A stretch of DNA of 64,000 nucleotides, from positions 1 through 64,000 of the forward strand of contig JAPDQB010000029.1 in assembly GCA_034506175.1 (NCBI GenBank), written 5' to 3'. Position 1 is the stretch's first letter, and each line of letters begins with the position of its first letter. The translations under genes were made by a program, and so were the position numbers. The notes under the pieces were generated by a model. It ran no database searches. It was not told the origin of the DNA and worked only from the letters and a program-made list of their open reading frames with translations. Source of the DNA: a candidate division KSB1 bacterium (GTDB lineage: Bacteria; Zhuqueibacterota; Zhuqueibacteria; Zhuqueibacterales; Zhuqueibacteraceae). This document shows, piece after piece, positions 8,071-14,476 of the stretch.

Positions 8071-8311
8071 ACAAAACTAAAGCCCAAACCTCATCTGCCG
8101 GGCATTTCTATACACCAAGCCTATGAGATTGAGATTTGGTCTCCAAAACAGCGGCGAATTTGTCCAACTGCGTTCGCACCGGATTAACCCACACAACTCC
8201 GCGTTCACTACTCTCGTGTGACCAAAAGCTGTCTGACCCTGGTCGCGGAAGGAATGTACTAAAAAAAAAACTTGTCAAGAGAAATTTTCAAATTTTGTAA
8301 AAATTTTTTTG
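8071..8311 (-). repeat. Leader repeat, copy 2 (upstream of cassette B)
   Basis: This is the second copy of the intergenic element, closer to copy 3 than to copy 1 in its central part (shared CGTTCGCACCGGATTAACCC and TCACTACTCTCGTGTGACCA blocks). On the minus strand it has TTGACA (8278-8273), a short 14-nt A/T-run spacer and TACATT, a degenerate promoter. The terminal hairpin (CCAAATCTC with GAGGTTTGG) is followed by GCTTTAG, and a 6-bp duplication interrupts the 5' arm. It abuts the decayed pump fragment at 8310. Confidence 0.85.
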
Positions 8312-8608
8312 GACATCAAGCTCGTCGCGTCGCTGGCGATTATCGACGTCGTTTTCGGCTTACTCATTAGGCATCAAACCCTGCGGGCGTAGCCATCAAA
8401 TCTCATACCGCTCATTGGCCCGATGGTGCTGGTGGGCACCCCGCACGTCGAGGCAATGCAGTTTTGCTTGCAGGAAAGTCATGAGTTTTTTCCCTACTCT
8501 CCAAAAGCCTCTCTCTCACCCCCTCTCCCCTTCTCCCCCTCTGCTTTTCGGCATGTTGCCGATGATGATTTATCCCGGCGCCGGCGCGGAGTTTTATCGA
8601 CCATAAAT
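8310..8608 (+). pseudogene. RND efflux pump 3' fragment, heavily decayed (copy 3)
   Basis: This is the third copy of the pump 3' region. It begins at the same pump position as copy 2 (a degraded ASLAIIDVVFGLLIRHQT), has an in-frame stop after about 28 codons, and then continues in other frames. Part of the middle is replaced by pyrimidine-rich DNA (about 8495-8550). The LPMMIYPGAGAEFYRP end is still recognisable in another frame before it breaks off at about 8606. It is not functional. Confidence 0.8.
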
Positions 8609-8648
8609 TTAAAAAGCCTCCACAAGGTTAATACAAAACCTTATGGAG
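8606..8648 (-). terminator. Rho-independent terminator after cassette C peptide
   Basis: On the minus strand CTCCATAAGGTT (8648-8637) pairs with AACCTTGTGGAG (8629-8618), eleven of twelve positions plus one wobble, and is followed by GCTTTTTAAATTT. It ends the cassette C operon, whose last gene is the cysteine-rich peptide. Confidence 0.75.
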
Positions 8649-8691
8649 ACCTTCATGTTCATTGAGCGTTAACAGAGTGCGCCAAACTAAA

Positions 8692-8907
8692 TCATTGTGC
8701 CTTGAACGCACCACATGGTTTGCATGTCATCGTGTCCTTTCCGATGAGACAACATATGCCGCTCTGACCATTCACCGTACAATTGGAGGGCGTACATGTG
8801 GACGATCCTGCTACTGCCTGTACTTGCGGCACATCATACAAGGCAAACGATAGGATAAGCAAAGAGAACAGAAGAACTCCTATCTTGCCAACTACTCTCT
8901 TTTTCAT
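8692..8907 (-). CDS. Small exported cysteine-rich peptide (cassette C)
   Basis: This 71-residue precursor has a basic start (MKKRVVGK), a hydrophobic core (VLLFSLLILSFALY) and a likely cleavage after VPQVQAVA. The mature part of about 38 residues holds six Cys (TC, NC, CC, TC, PC). A strong Shine-Dalgarno AAGGAGGT (8919-8912) precedes the ATG. Here the peptide gene is last in its operon, 41 bp after the redoxin-like gene, whereas in cassettes A and B it is first. I recognise no named family. It is the copy whose leader most resembles NVEALA-type peptides (VQAVAG near the cleavage site), a weak similarity. Confidence 0.73.
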   Translation of the reverse strand: MKKRVVGKIGVLLFSLLILSFALYDVPQVQAVAGSSTCTPSNCTVNGQSGICCLIGKDTMTCKPCGAFKAQ

Positions 8908-8948
8908 GATAACCTCCTTGGTTAATGATAGGTTGAGAACTGGTGAAT

Positions 8949-9566
8949 TTATGGAATTGCATCATTTAGCAATTTAAAGTATTTATCCTGTTCAGCCAAA
9001 TCGCTTCCAATCATTTGAGCTGCATGAAGTATGATTCCCTTGGATGTTGTCAAGATTTTAAGCGGAGTTAATCCTGAATCGGTCAGCCTTAATGCCTTGA
9101 ATAACAGCCCTTCCTGATCGCATAAAATTGGAATCGAAATTCCGTTCGCCTTTGCAAAATGTCGTAAGATTTCACAAGAATTCGCAGTGCCAATAGCAAG
9201 CACTGTGAGACGGTCCTTGAACTTTGTCTGCAGTTTGTCCCAGAAAGCTATTTCCACAAAGCATACCGGACAATCTTGTGGCGTAAAAAAAATGAGCAAA
9301 TAATAAGTATTATTTCCCTTTCCTGGAAAACTGAATGCGTTGTGGCCTTCGATGTAGGGTAATGAGAACTTGGGAACGATCTTTCCACAAAAATCATTTT
9401 GATGAGCAAAAAGTTGTGCACCAGTTATTAAGGAATCCTGATCACGCTTCAAGTTCTCAAGACTATGAATTAATTCAGTATTGGTCTTCTTTAAATCCTT
9501 AACCTTCCATCCCAGAAGCCCGATGATTACCAAAAAGGCCAAATAAATAAAATCAGGACGTTTCAT
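8949..9566 (-). CDS. Membrane-anchored redoxin/TlpA-like thioredoxin (cassette C)
   Basis: This 205-residue protein has an N-terminal membrane helix (about residues 7-22), a short coiled coil (25-45) and a peroxiredoxin/TlpA-type thioredoxin domain. The domain has a CPVC active site (FFTPQDCPVCFVE, about 96-108) and redoxin-like later strands (VLAIGTANS, ISIPILCDQEG). It would act on thiols outside the cytoplasm. It lies 17 bp after the propeller gene and 41 bp before the peptide gene, so all three are probably one operon. Cassette C has no MauE-like gene of its own. Confidence 0.8.
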   Translation of the reverse strand: MKRPDFIYLAFLVIIGLLGWKVKDLKKTNTELIHSLENLKRDQDSLITGAQLFAHQNDFCGKIVPKFSLPYIEGHNAFSFPGKGNNTYYLLIFFTPQDCPVCFVEIAFWDKLQTKFKDRLTVLAIGTANSCEILRHFAKANGISIPILCDQEGLLFKALRLTDSGLTPLKILTTSKGIILHAAQMIGSDLAEQDKYFKLLNDAIP

Positions 9567-9582
9567 TTCTCAACCCTTCGCC

Positions 9583-10722
9583 TCATCTGATCATTTTATA
9601 ATTGGACATAAATTGGTACCCTTCGATTTGCACTCGGCCATATTGGCGTGTTTCATCGTCATTTGCAAAGTAGAATCTATCTTTCGCATAGCATAATCTT
9701 CCGGGTGTTTCGATTCCATAAAAGAGAAGATTCCCTTCCAGATTATAAATATCCAAGATAAACATCGGATCGGTTGCTTTGCGTATAAGCCTGAGGAAAA
9801 CAAAAATGTGGTCCTTGTCGACGTGAAGCTCTTCCACCCTTGTATGTTCTTTTTCCTTTAAAAGTTTTGATATCGCTTGCAATCTTGCCATTGATTTGGG
9901 TTCTGTATCATACGCTTCAAGGAAGCGCATCGAGGGAGATGATAGCTTCACGGTTCGAAAAAGCTCCCCATTTGGATCAAAAACCTTTATCTCCTGTTCA
10001 AGATAGTTGACCAGATATATATTATTCTGACCATCTTGCGTCGCTGCCCATGAAAAAAGTATGAAGCGCGTTTTATATCCGGCAAAGGCTTTAATAAGTT
10101 TTCCTTTCCAATCATATTCTTGCAGCAAACAATTACCATCGCCACAAGGTGCGGTACCCACAGAAACTATATTGGGTTTTTCAGGTGTATTCCGGACCAG
10201 AATTATCTCGTTTTGCCCAACCATCGGCATCATTCTAAGAAACCTAAGAGACGAATCATAAACTTGCACTCTCATATTGGCACGATCATTGACATACAAA
10301 TTACCCTGGGCGTCTGTCGCAAAACTATATGGCATTTGAAATTCTCCCGGCCCTTCCCCTTTTTTTCCGAATTTTTTGATCAAGCTGCCTCGTTTGGAGT
10401 AAATACTTACAGTATGTGCCATATAGTCACACACGAAGATTTTATCCGTGGTGATAAGCGGCCTATAGAAGTTAAATATTGGTGCTAGGCTGTCACCAGC
10501 CAAGGTTATCTGTTCTTCACGTTTGAATAGTTCATCGAAAGTTCCTTTCTTAGCCACTGTCATGGGGTCGTTTCCATCAAAAGAGGCCGTTTGCGGTATT
10601 ATTGGGGGGTTGGATGACTTGTTTCTATCACAAGCAACAAACAGCAACACCAAACAAATCAACACGTTGTAAGCGCGTACGAGAAAATTATCGCAGTTCA
10701 TTCGTTTCTCTTGCCGAATCAT
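9583..10722 (-). CDS. 6-bladed beta-propeller lipoprotein (cassette C)
   Basis: This 379-residue predicted lipoprotein has a lipobox ending LLFVAC about 24 residues after an internal Met (position 8, 10701), which may be the real start. The propeller carries the GKKGEGPGEF signature near residues 117-126 and blade motifs such as GNLYVNDRANMRVQVYD. It is paralogous to the genes at 1532-2674 and 6604-7677. It is the first gene of cassette C and lies about 85 bp after the terminator-like end of leader repeat 3. Its ligand or partner is unknown. Confidence 0.82.
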   Translation of the reverse strand: MIRQEKRMNCDNFLVRAYNVLICLVLLFVACDRNKSSNPPIIPQTASFDGNDPMTVAKKGTFDELFKREEQITLAGDSLAPIFNFYRPLITTDKIFVCDYMAHTVSIYSKRGSLIKKFGKKGEGPGEFQMPYSFATDAQGNLYVNDRANMRVQVYDSSLRFLRMMPMVGQNEIILVRNTPEKPNIVSVGTAPCGDGNCLLQEYDWKGKLIKAFAGYKTRFILFSWAATQDGQNNIYLVNYLEQEIKVFDPNGELFRTVKLSSPSMRFLEAYDTEPKSMARLQAISKLLKEKEHTRVEELHVDKDHIFVFLRLIRKATDPMFILDIYNLEGNLLFYGIETPGRLCYAKDRFYFANDDETRQYGRVQIEGYQFMSNYKMIR

Positions 10723-10810
10723 TGGACAAAAATGAGGGCTAATATACTTTCTATCCTACTTACGTAAAAATGTTTTCATTTTATTATTGATGCCTTCAGA
10801 TCCCAGAAAC

Positions 10811-10868
10811 AAAAAGCCCAAACCTCACCCGCTTGAGCGTTTCTACGCACCAAGCCGATGAGATTTGG
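10811..10868 (-). terminator. Terminator-like hairpin at the end of leader repeat 3
   Basis: On the minus strand CCAAATCTCATCGGCTTG (10868-10851) pairs with CAAGCGGGTGAGGTTTGG (10835-10818) over about 17 of 18 positions with G-U pairs, followed by GCTTTTTG. The 5' arm overlaps a GTCCAA that could instead pair with an upstream TTGGAC in the same leader, giving two exclusive folds. This is the usual layout of an attenuator or riboswitch, or the end of a small RNA. Confidence 0.65.
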
Positions 10869-10983
10869 ACTCCAAAATGGCGGCAAATTTGTCCAACTGC
10901 GTTCGCACCGGATTAACCCACACAACTCCGCGTTCACTACTCTCGTGTGACCAAAAGTTGCCTGACCCAAGTTGCGAAAGGAA

Positions 10984-11011
10984 TATATACGAAAAAAAAA
11001 AAACTTGTCAA
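10984..11011 (-). promoter_or_regulatory. Sigma70-type promoter in leader repeat 3
   Basis: On the minus strand TTGACA (11011-11006) is separated by 16 nt, including twelve T, from TATATA (10989-10984). This is the closest to consensus of the three copies. Transcription would start near 10977 and read through the repeat toward the propeller gene. Confidence 0.65.
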
Positions 11012-11108
11012 GAGAAATTTTCAAATTCTGTGGTAAACGGAACATACATCGTACCCCCCTGCTGATCCATGGGAAGACGGGGGGAGAAGCTGTACATACT
11101 TGGTGGCA

Positions 11109-11168
11109 GCAGCACATGAGGTAAGTCCGCCGTGAGCGTAGCGAACAAGGACTTACCTCATGTGCTGC
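11109..11168. repeat. 20-bp perfect inverted repeat
   Basis: Arms 11109-11128 and 11149-11168 are perfect complements of 20 bp around a 20-nt loop. There is no T-run, so it is not a simple terminator. It sits between leader repeat 3 and a degenerate transposase and may be a relic of a mobile element end or a hairpin-type insertion site. Confidence 0.7.
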
Positions 11169-11288
11169 CCGGGCAACCAGCTTTGGCTTTCTTTGACAAA
11201 CTGACTACCCTACAGGGAATTTTTCCGGTTGGTTGATCGTTTTTAATCAATCGAACTCAAATCACGAAACCGGAGAAAAATCCTGGCA

Positions 11289-11980
11289 ATGACCCTGATA
11301 CCCTATTTCAAGATAATGCGAGAAAGTAAAGACCCCAAATATCTGCGCTTCGAGATCGTGCGCTATGCGCAGCAACATGGCGTTAAACCGGCAGCTCGCG
11401 CCTTTGGCACCACTGCCAAAACCGTGCACCAAAGCGGGATGCAGTTTATTGCGTTTGCCGGGGAACGCGCGTTGAATTATTCCACGCTCTTTGCTGAAAT
11501 ACTCATCGCCCATCTGCAAGGTTGTGGGGTCTCGCTGCAAGACTGTCGCTTTCAAACCGACAATGGCAGCGAGTTTATTGATGCGTGGAACGCCGCCGAA
11601 GACAGTGCCTTTACCAAAGCCGTTGAGGCGGTCAAGGGGTTGGTTCATCAGACCATTCCGCCCGGTGCGCATACCTGGCAGGCCGATGTCGAAACCGTTC
11701 ACGGTCTCATCGAAGATGAGTTCTATTGCGTTGAGAGGTTTCATTCACGTTCGCATTTTTTGGCCAGGGCTGTGGAGCCTGTCATGTGTGGTTCAACGTC
11801 GCGCGCCAGAATAGTTCCAAAGGCCATAAAACCCCGTGGGAAATTGTCAAGGAACGTCAAGCGAACATTCAACCGGCCTGGCCGCCTGGCAACCCGTTTT
11901 TCTCGACGAAATTTGGCGATCAAAACTTGACTCTGAGCAAAAAGGGGGTACGATGTTATTCCGCAGCCCTTAGAGACTAA
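11289..11980 (+). pseudogene. IS481-like integrase-core transposase, degenerate
   Basis: These are the remains of a DDE (rve) transposase with an N-terminal helix-turn-helix. The start (RESKDPKYLRFEIVRYAQQHG, PAARAFGTTAKTVH) is joined directly to the catalytic core (QFIAFAGERALNYSTLFAE, CRFQTDNGSEFI), so about 130 residues between them are missing. The core keeps the TDNGSEF acidic motif and the DEFY segment carrying the last acidic residue. After about 11760 the frame is lost; the C-terminal WFNVARQNSSKGHKTPWEI part reads in another frame from 11786. The element is inactive. Flanking terminal repeats are not clear. Confidence 0.82.
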
Positions 11981-11985
11981 ATTCG

Positions 11986-12036
11986 TAACGCAGGCCTCCA
12001 GCCTGCAAACGAAGGCAAGCTGGAAGCTTGCGCTAC
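11986..12036. repeat. REP-like palindromic element
   Basis: This imperfect palindrome has an outer GTAACGC/GCGCTAC stem and inner stems built on GCAGGC-GCCTGC and AAGCT-AGCTT. It is related to the element at 12134-12179 and directly follows the dead transposase. Confidence 0.6.
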
Positions 12037-12133
12037 AAAAAACTACGCGCTCGTGCCTGCCCTGCCGCAGGCCAGGGATAGTTTTTCCAGAGTAATTTGT
12101 CATGTACGTTTGCCCACCCATCACGATGAAAAT

Positions 12134-12179
12134 GTAGCGCAGACATCTTGTCTGCATGCAGGCTGGAAGCCTGCGCTAC
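12134..12179. repeat. REP-like two-armed cruciform
   Basis: The outer stem GTAGC/GCTAC (12134-12138 with 12175-12179) encloses two perfect hairpins: GCAGAC-ATCTT-GTCTGC (12139-12155) and GCAGGCT-GGA-AGCCTGC (12158-12174). The design is typical of repetitive extragenic palindromes. A partial relative (CAGCGCAGACATCCT) is seen near 35758. Confidence 0.75.
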
Positions 12180-12242
12180 GGCATTTTCGTGGTAATGGCC
12201 CATGCCGGGTGCGGCACCCGATAATGATGAAAATAAATGTTT

Positions 12243-12303
12243 GTCGTGTCGCCTTCAGGCGTTCAACTTTTGTCGGGAGCCCGACGCCTAAAGGCGCAAC
12301 GAC
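12243..12303. repeat. REP-like three-armed cloverleaf palindrome
   Basis: The outer stem GTCGT/ACGAC encloses three hairpins: CGCCT-TC-AGGCG, GTCGGG-AG-CCCGAC and CGCCT-AA-AGGCG. It is folded like a cloverleaf but lacks tRNA sequence features (no TTC arm, no CCA end), so it is read as a DNA repeat. Confidence 0.65.
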
Positions 12304-12445
12304 GAACTTATTTTCAGAGGAATTTTATGGGAGACGATCAAAAGACCGAGACATTACCATTGCAACCAAAAAACCCTTGAAAAGAATTTGGCGGATGGCT
12401 ATATTGCAACCGTTGCCTCGAGCAAAATGACAACCTCACAAATTT

Positions 12446-12739
12446 ATGATCGGATGGATTTTCATCATCGTGTCGCTGCCGCTTTTTGCCCTGCTGTGGC
12501 GGTTGGCGGAAAAATGCCCGCAACTTCTGGCAAGAATTTCACACCGCCTGCAAAAACAGCATGAGCCGGGTGTTTGGTTCGAGTGGTTGTTCGTCTTCTC
12601 CGCCGCAACGACCCAAAACCGCGAAGCGGAGTTTATCGACAACCGCCCGCTCCAAAGCCGCAAGCTGATCCGGCTGCTGCGCGCTTTGCTGGTCATCAGC
12701 TATTTTCTGTTCGCCGTCTATATGCTCAGAAAGCTTTAA
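12446..12739 (+). CDS. Small two-helix membrane protein of unknown function
   Basis: This 97-residue protein has two predicted membrane segments: residues 1-20 (IGWIFIIVSLPLFALLW) and about 78-94 (LRALLVISYFLFAVYML). A polar middle contains the EPGVWFEWLFVFSAAT stretch. I do not recognise a family. It stands alone between the REP cluster and rfaE1. A competing minus-strand frame exists, but the clear hydrophobic segments on the plus strand support this reading. Confidence 0.5.
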   Translation: MIGWIFIIVSLPLFALLWRLAEKCPQLLARISHRLQKQHEPGVWFEWLFVFSAATTQNREAEFIDNRPLQSRKLIRLLRALLVISYFLFAVYMLRKL

Positions 12740-12768
12740 ATGTTTTGATATCTGCACTCGACATTACC

Positions 12769-12810
12769 AGCATCAAGCATTAAGCATCAAGCATCGAGCA
12801 TCAAGCATCA
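12769..12810. repeat. 7-bp tandem repeat (AGCATCA x6)
   Basis: Six consecutive heptamers AGCATCA, two with one mismatch, lie 20 bp before the rfaE1 start codon. Such short repeats can change copy number by slippage and could alter spacing to a promoter. Confidence 0.8.
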
Positions 12811-12829
12811 AGCAACCAGCAACTAAAGA

Positions 12830-13834
12830 ATGATCACCTTCACGCCCGAAAAACTTCACACCCGCCTCGCCGCGATGCAGGGCAAGCGCATTGCGGTGCT
12901 GGGCGATTTCATGCTCGACCGCTATCTGTGGGGCAGCGTCACGCGCATCTCGCCGGAGGCGCCGGTGCCAGTGGTGGAGATCGACACCGAAACCGAGCAG
13001 CTCGGCGGCGCGGCGAATGTGGCGAACAACATTGCGGGGCTCGGCGCGCTGCCGCTGCCCATCGGCGTGATCGGCAAAGACGGCTCCGGCGAGCGGCTTT
13101 TGGAATTGGTGGAGAATGCCGGTTTTCCGAGCGACGGCATTTTTGTCGACGGCAGCCGATCGACGACGATTAAAACCCGCGTCATTGCCCACGATCAGCA
13201 CGTCGTGCGCACCGACCGCGAGTCACGCCACGAGCTGGCGCCGGAGATGCAGGAAAAACTCTTGCGCCATCTCGAAGAAATTTTGCCGCAGCTCGAGGCG
13301 ATTCTCATCGAAGATTATAATAAAGGCGTGATTTCACAGCCTTTTCTCTCGCGCGTGATTGAATTGGCGCAGCGCCGCGGCTGCCTCACCACTGTTGACC
13401 CGAAGTTCAATCATTTTTTCGAATACCGCCGCGTGACGGTGTTCAAGCCGAATCGCAAGGAAACCGAGGAAGTTCTCGGCATGAAACTCGCCAGCACGGA
13501 GGACATCAAGCGCGCCGGTGAAATGCTGTTGCAGCGCTTGCAATGCGAGAACGTGCTGATCACCCTCGGTGAGCGCGGCATGGCGCTGTTTCGGCAAGGC
13601 GGCGAGAGCGAAATGATTCCCACGCAGGCGCGGCGGGTGCACGATGTTTCCGGCGCCGGCGACACGGTAATCGCCACGCTCACCGCGGCGCTGGCCTCGG
13701 GCGCGGATATGCTCGAAGCCGCCACCCTGGCGAATTACGCCGCCGGCGTCGTGGTCGGCGAAGTCGGCGCCGTGCCGATTGACAAACAAAAACTCATCGA
13801 AGCGGTTGCGCATCATCAAGCTTGGGAATTATAA
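12830..13834 (+). CDS. rfaE1: D-glycero-beta-D-manno-heptose-7-phosphate kinase
   Basis: This 334-residue PfkB/ribokinase-family kinase phosphorylates heptose 7-phosphate at C1 in the ADP-heptose pathway, which makes the inner core sugar of lipopolysaccharide. Visible motifs are the substrate-binding LGGAANVANN (about 60-69), the conserved EDYNKG and DPK region (about 160-195), and the catalytic anion hole VSGAGDT near residue 280. In many Proteobacteria this domain is fused to the adenylyltransferase (HldE); here the two are separate genes in order, 89 bp apart. No good Shine-Dalgarno is seen, and the start is set by family alignment with MQGKRIAVLGDFMLD. Confidence 0.92.
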   Translation: MITFTPEKLHTRLAAMQGKRIAVLGDFMLDRYLWGSVTRISPEAPVPVVEIDTETEQLGGAANVANNIAGLGALPLPIGVIGKDGSGERLLELVENAGFPSDGIFVDGSRSTTIKTRVIAHDQHVVRTDRESRHELAPEMQEKLLRHLEEILPQLEAILIEDYNKGVISQPFLSRVIELAQRRGCLTTVDPKFNHFFEYRRVTVFKPNRKETEEVLGMKLASTEDIKRAGEMLLQRLQCENVLITLGERGMALFRQGGESEMIPTQARRVHDVSGAGDTVIATLTAALASGADMLEAATLANYAAGVVVGEVGAVPIDKQKLIEAVAHHQAWEL

Positions 13835-13845
13835 AATCGGCGTCA

Positions 13846-13895
13846 TGGAGTGTTGGAGCGATTGATTGCTGGGAACCCAATACTCCAACGCTCCA
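13846..13895. repeat. Inverted repeat between rfaE1 and rfaE2
   Basis: TGGAGTGTTGGAG (13846-13858) pairs with CTCCAACGCTCCA (13883-13895) at 12 of 13 positions plus a wobble. It fills the gap between the two heptose genes and could slow or process the shared transcript. Confidence 0.55.
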
Positions 13896-13923
13896 TTACT
13901 CCATCAATCCATTTTCAGAAACC

Positions 13924-14397
13924 ATGGGACGAATCGTTGAATTGGACGAGCTTTTGGCGATGCGGCGGGAATGGCGGCATTACGGCACCAAAGTCGCCTT
14001 CACCAACGGCTGTTTCGATTTGCTGCATCGCGGCCACGTCGAGTATTTGCAAAAGGCGCGGGCGCTGGCCGATGTGCTGGTGGTCGGGCTGAACACCGAT
14101 GCCTCGGTGCAGCGGCTCAAAGGCCCGCATCGGCCGATCATGCCGCAGGAAGATCGCGCCGTCGTCATCGCCGCGCTCGAATGCGTCGATTATGTTATTT
14201 TGTTCGATGAAGACACGCCGCTGAATTTGATTCGCGCCCTGCAGCCGGAGGTGCTGGCCAAGGGCGAGGATTATCAGCTTCACGAGATCGTCGGGCATGA
14301 CATCGTGCAAGCTGCCGGCGGCCGCGTCGAGCGCATCCCCTTGACCGCCGGGCAGTCCACGAGTCAGATTATCGCCAAGATTTTGGCCGGCAAATAG
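13924..14397 (+). CDS. rfaE2: D-glycero-beta-D-manno-heptose 1-phosphate adenylyltransferase
   Basis: This 157-residue cytidylyltransferase-like enzyme transfers AMP to heptose 1-phosphate, completing ADP-heptose for lipopolysaccharide. It has the nucleotide-binding motif TNGCFDLLHRGHVEYL (HxGH type, residues about 22-37) and the conserved GLNTDASV and STSQII near the end. The start at 13924 is chosen because the family begins just before this point; the open frame extends upstream without homology. It follows rfaE1 and together they replace a fused HldE. Confidence 0.92.
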   Translation: MGRIVELDELLAMRREWRHYGTKVAFTNGCFDLLHRGHVEYLQKARALADVLVVGLNTDASVQRLKGPHRPIMPQEDRAVVIAALECVDYVILFDEDTPLNLIRALQPEVLAKGEDYQLHEIVGHDIVQAAGGRVERIPLTAGQSTSQIIAKILAGK

Positions 14398-14476
14398 AAA
14401 GCTTTTACAAACAAAAATGAAATCTTTGCAAAAACCGCAAAGATTTTCTGACCACTTTTTTAGAGCGCAAATCTTC

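Larger units (their letters stand above)
10806..11032 (-). repeat. Leader repeat, copy 3 (upstream of cassette C)
   Basis: This is the third and best-formed copy of the intergenic element. On the minus strand it runs from a strong promoter (11011-10984) through a conserved leader to a hairpin with a T-run (10868-10811). Unlike copies 1 and 2 its right edge does not meet a pump fragment but different DNA leading to a transposase remnant, so this end of the array has been rearranged. Confidence 0.87.

Noticed and set aside
12243-12303. Cloverleaf-shaped fold that could be a tRNA
   Set aside because: It lacks tRNA signature bases, a TTC arm and a CCA end, and is shorter than a tRNA. Palindromic arms explain it.
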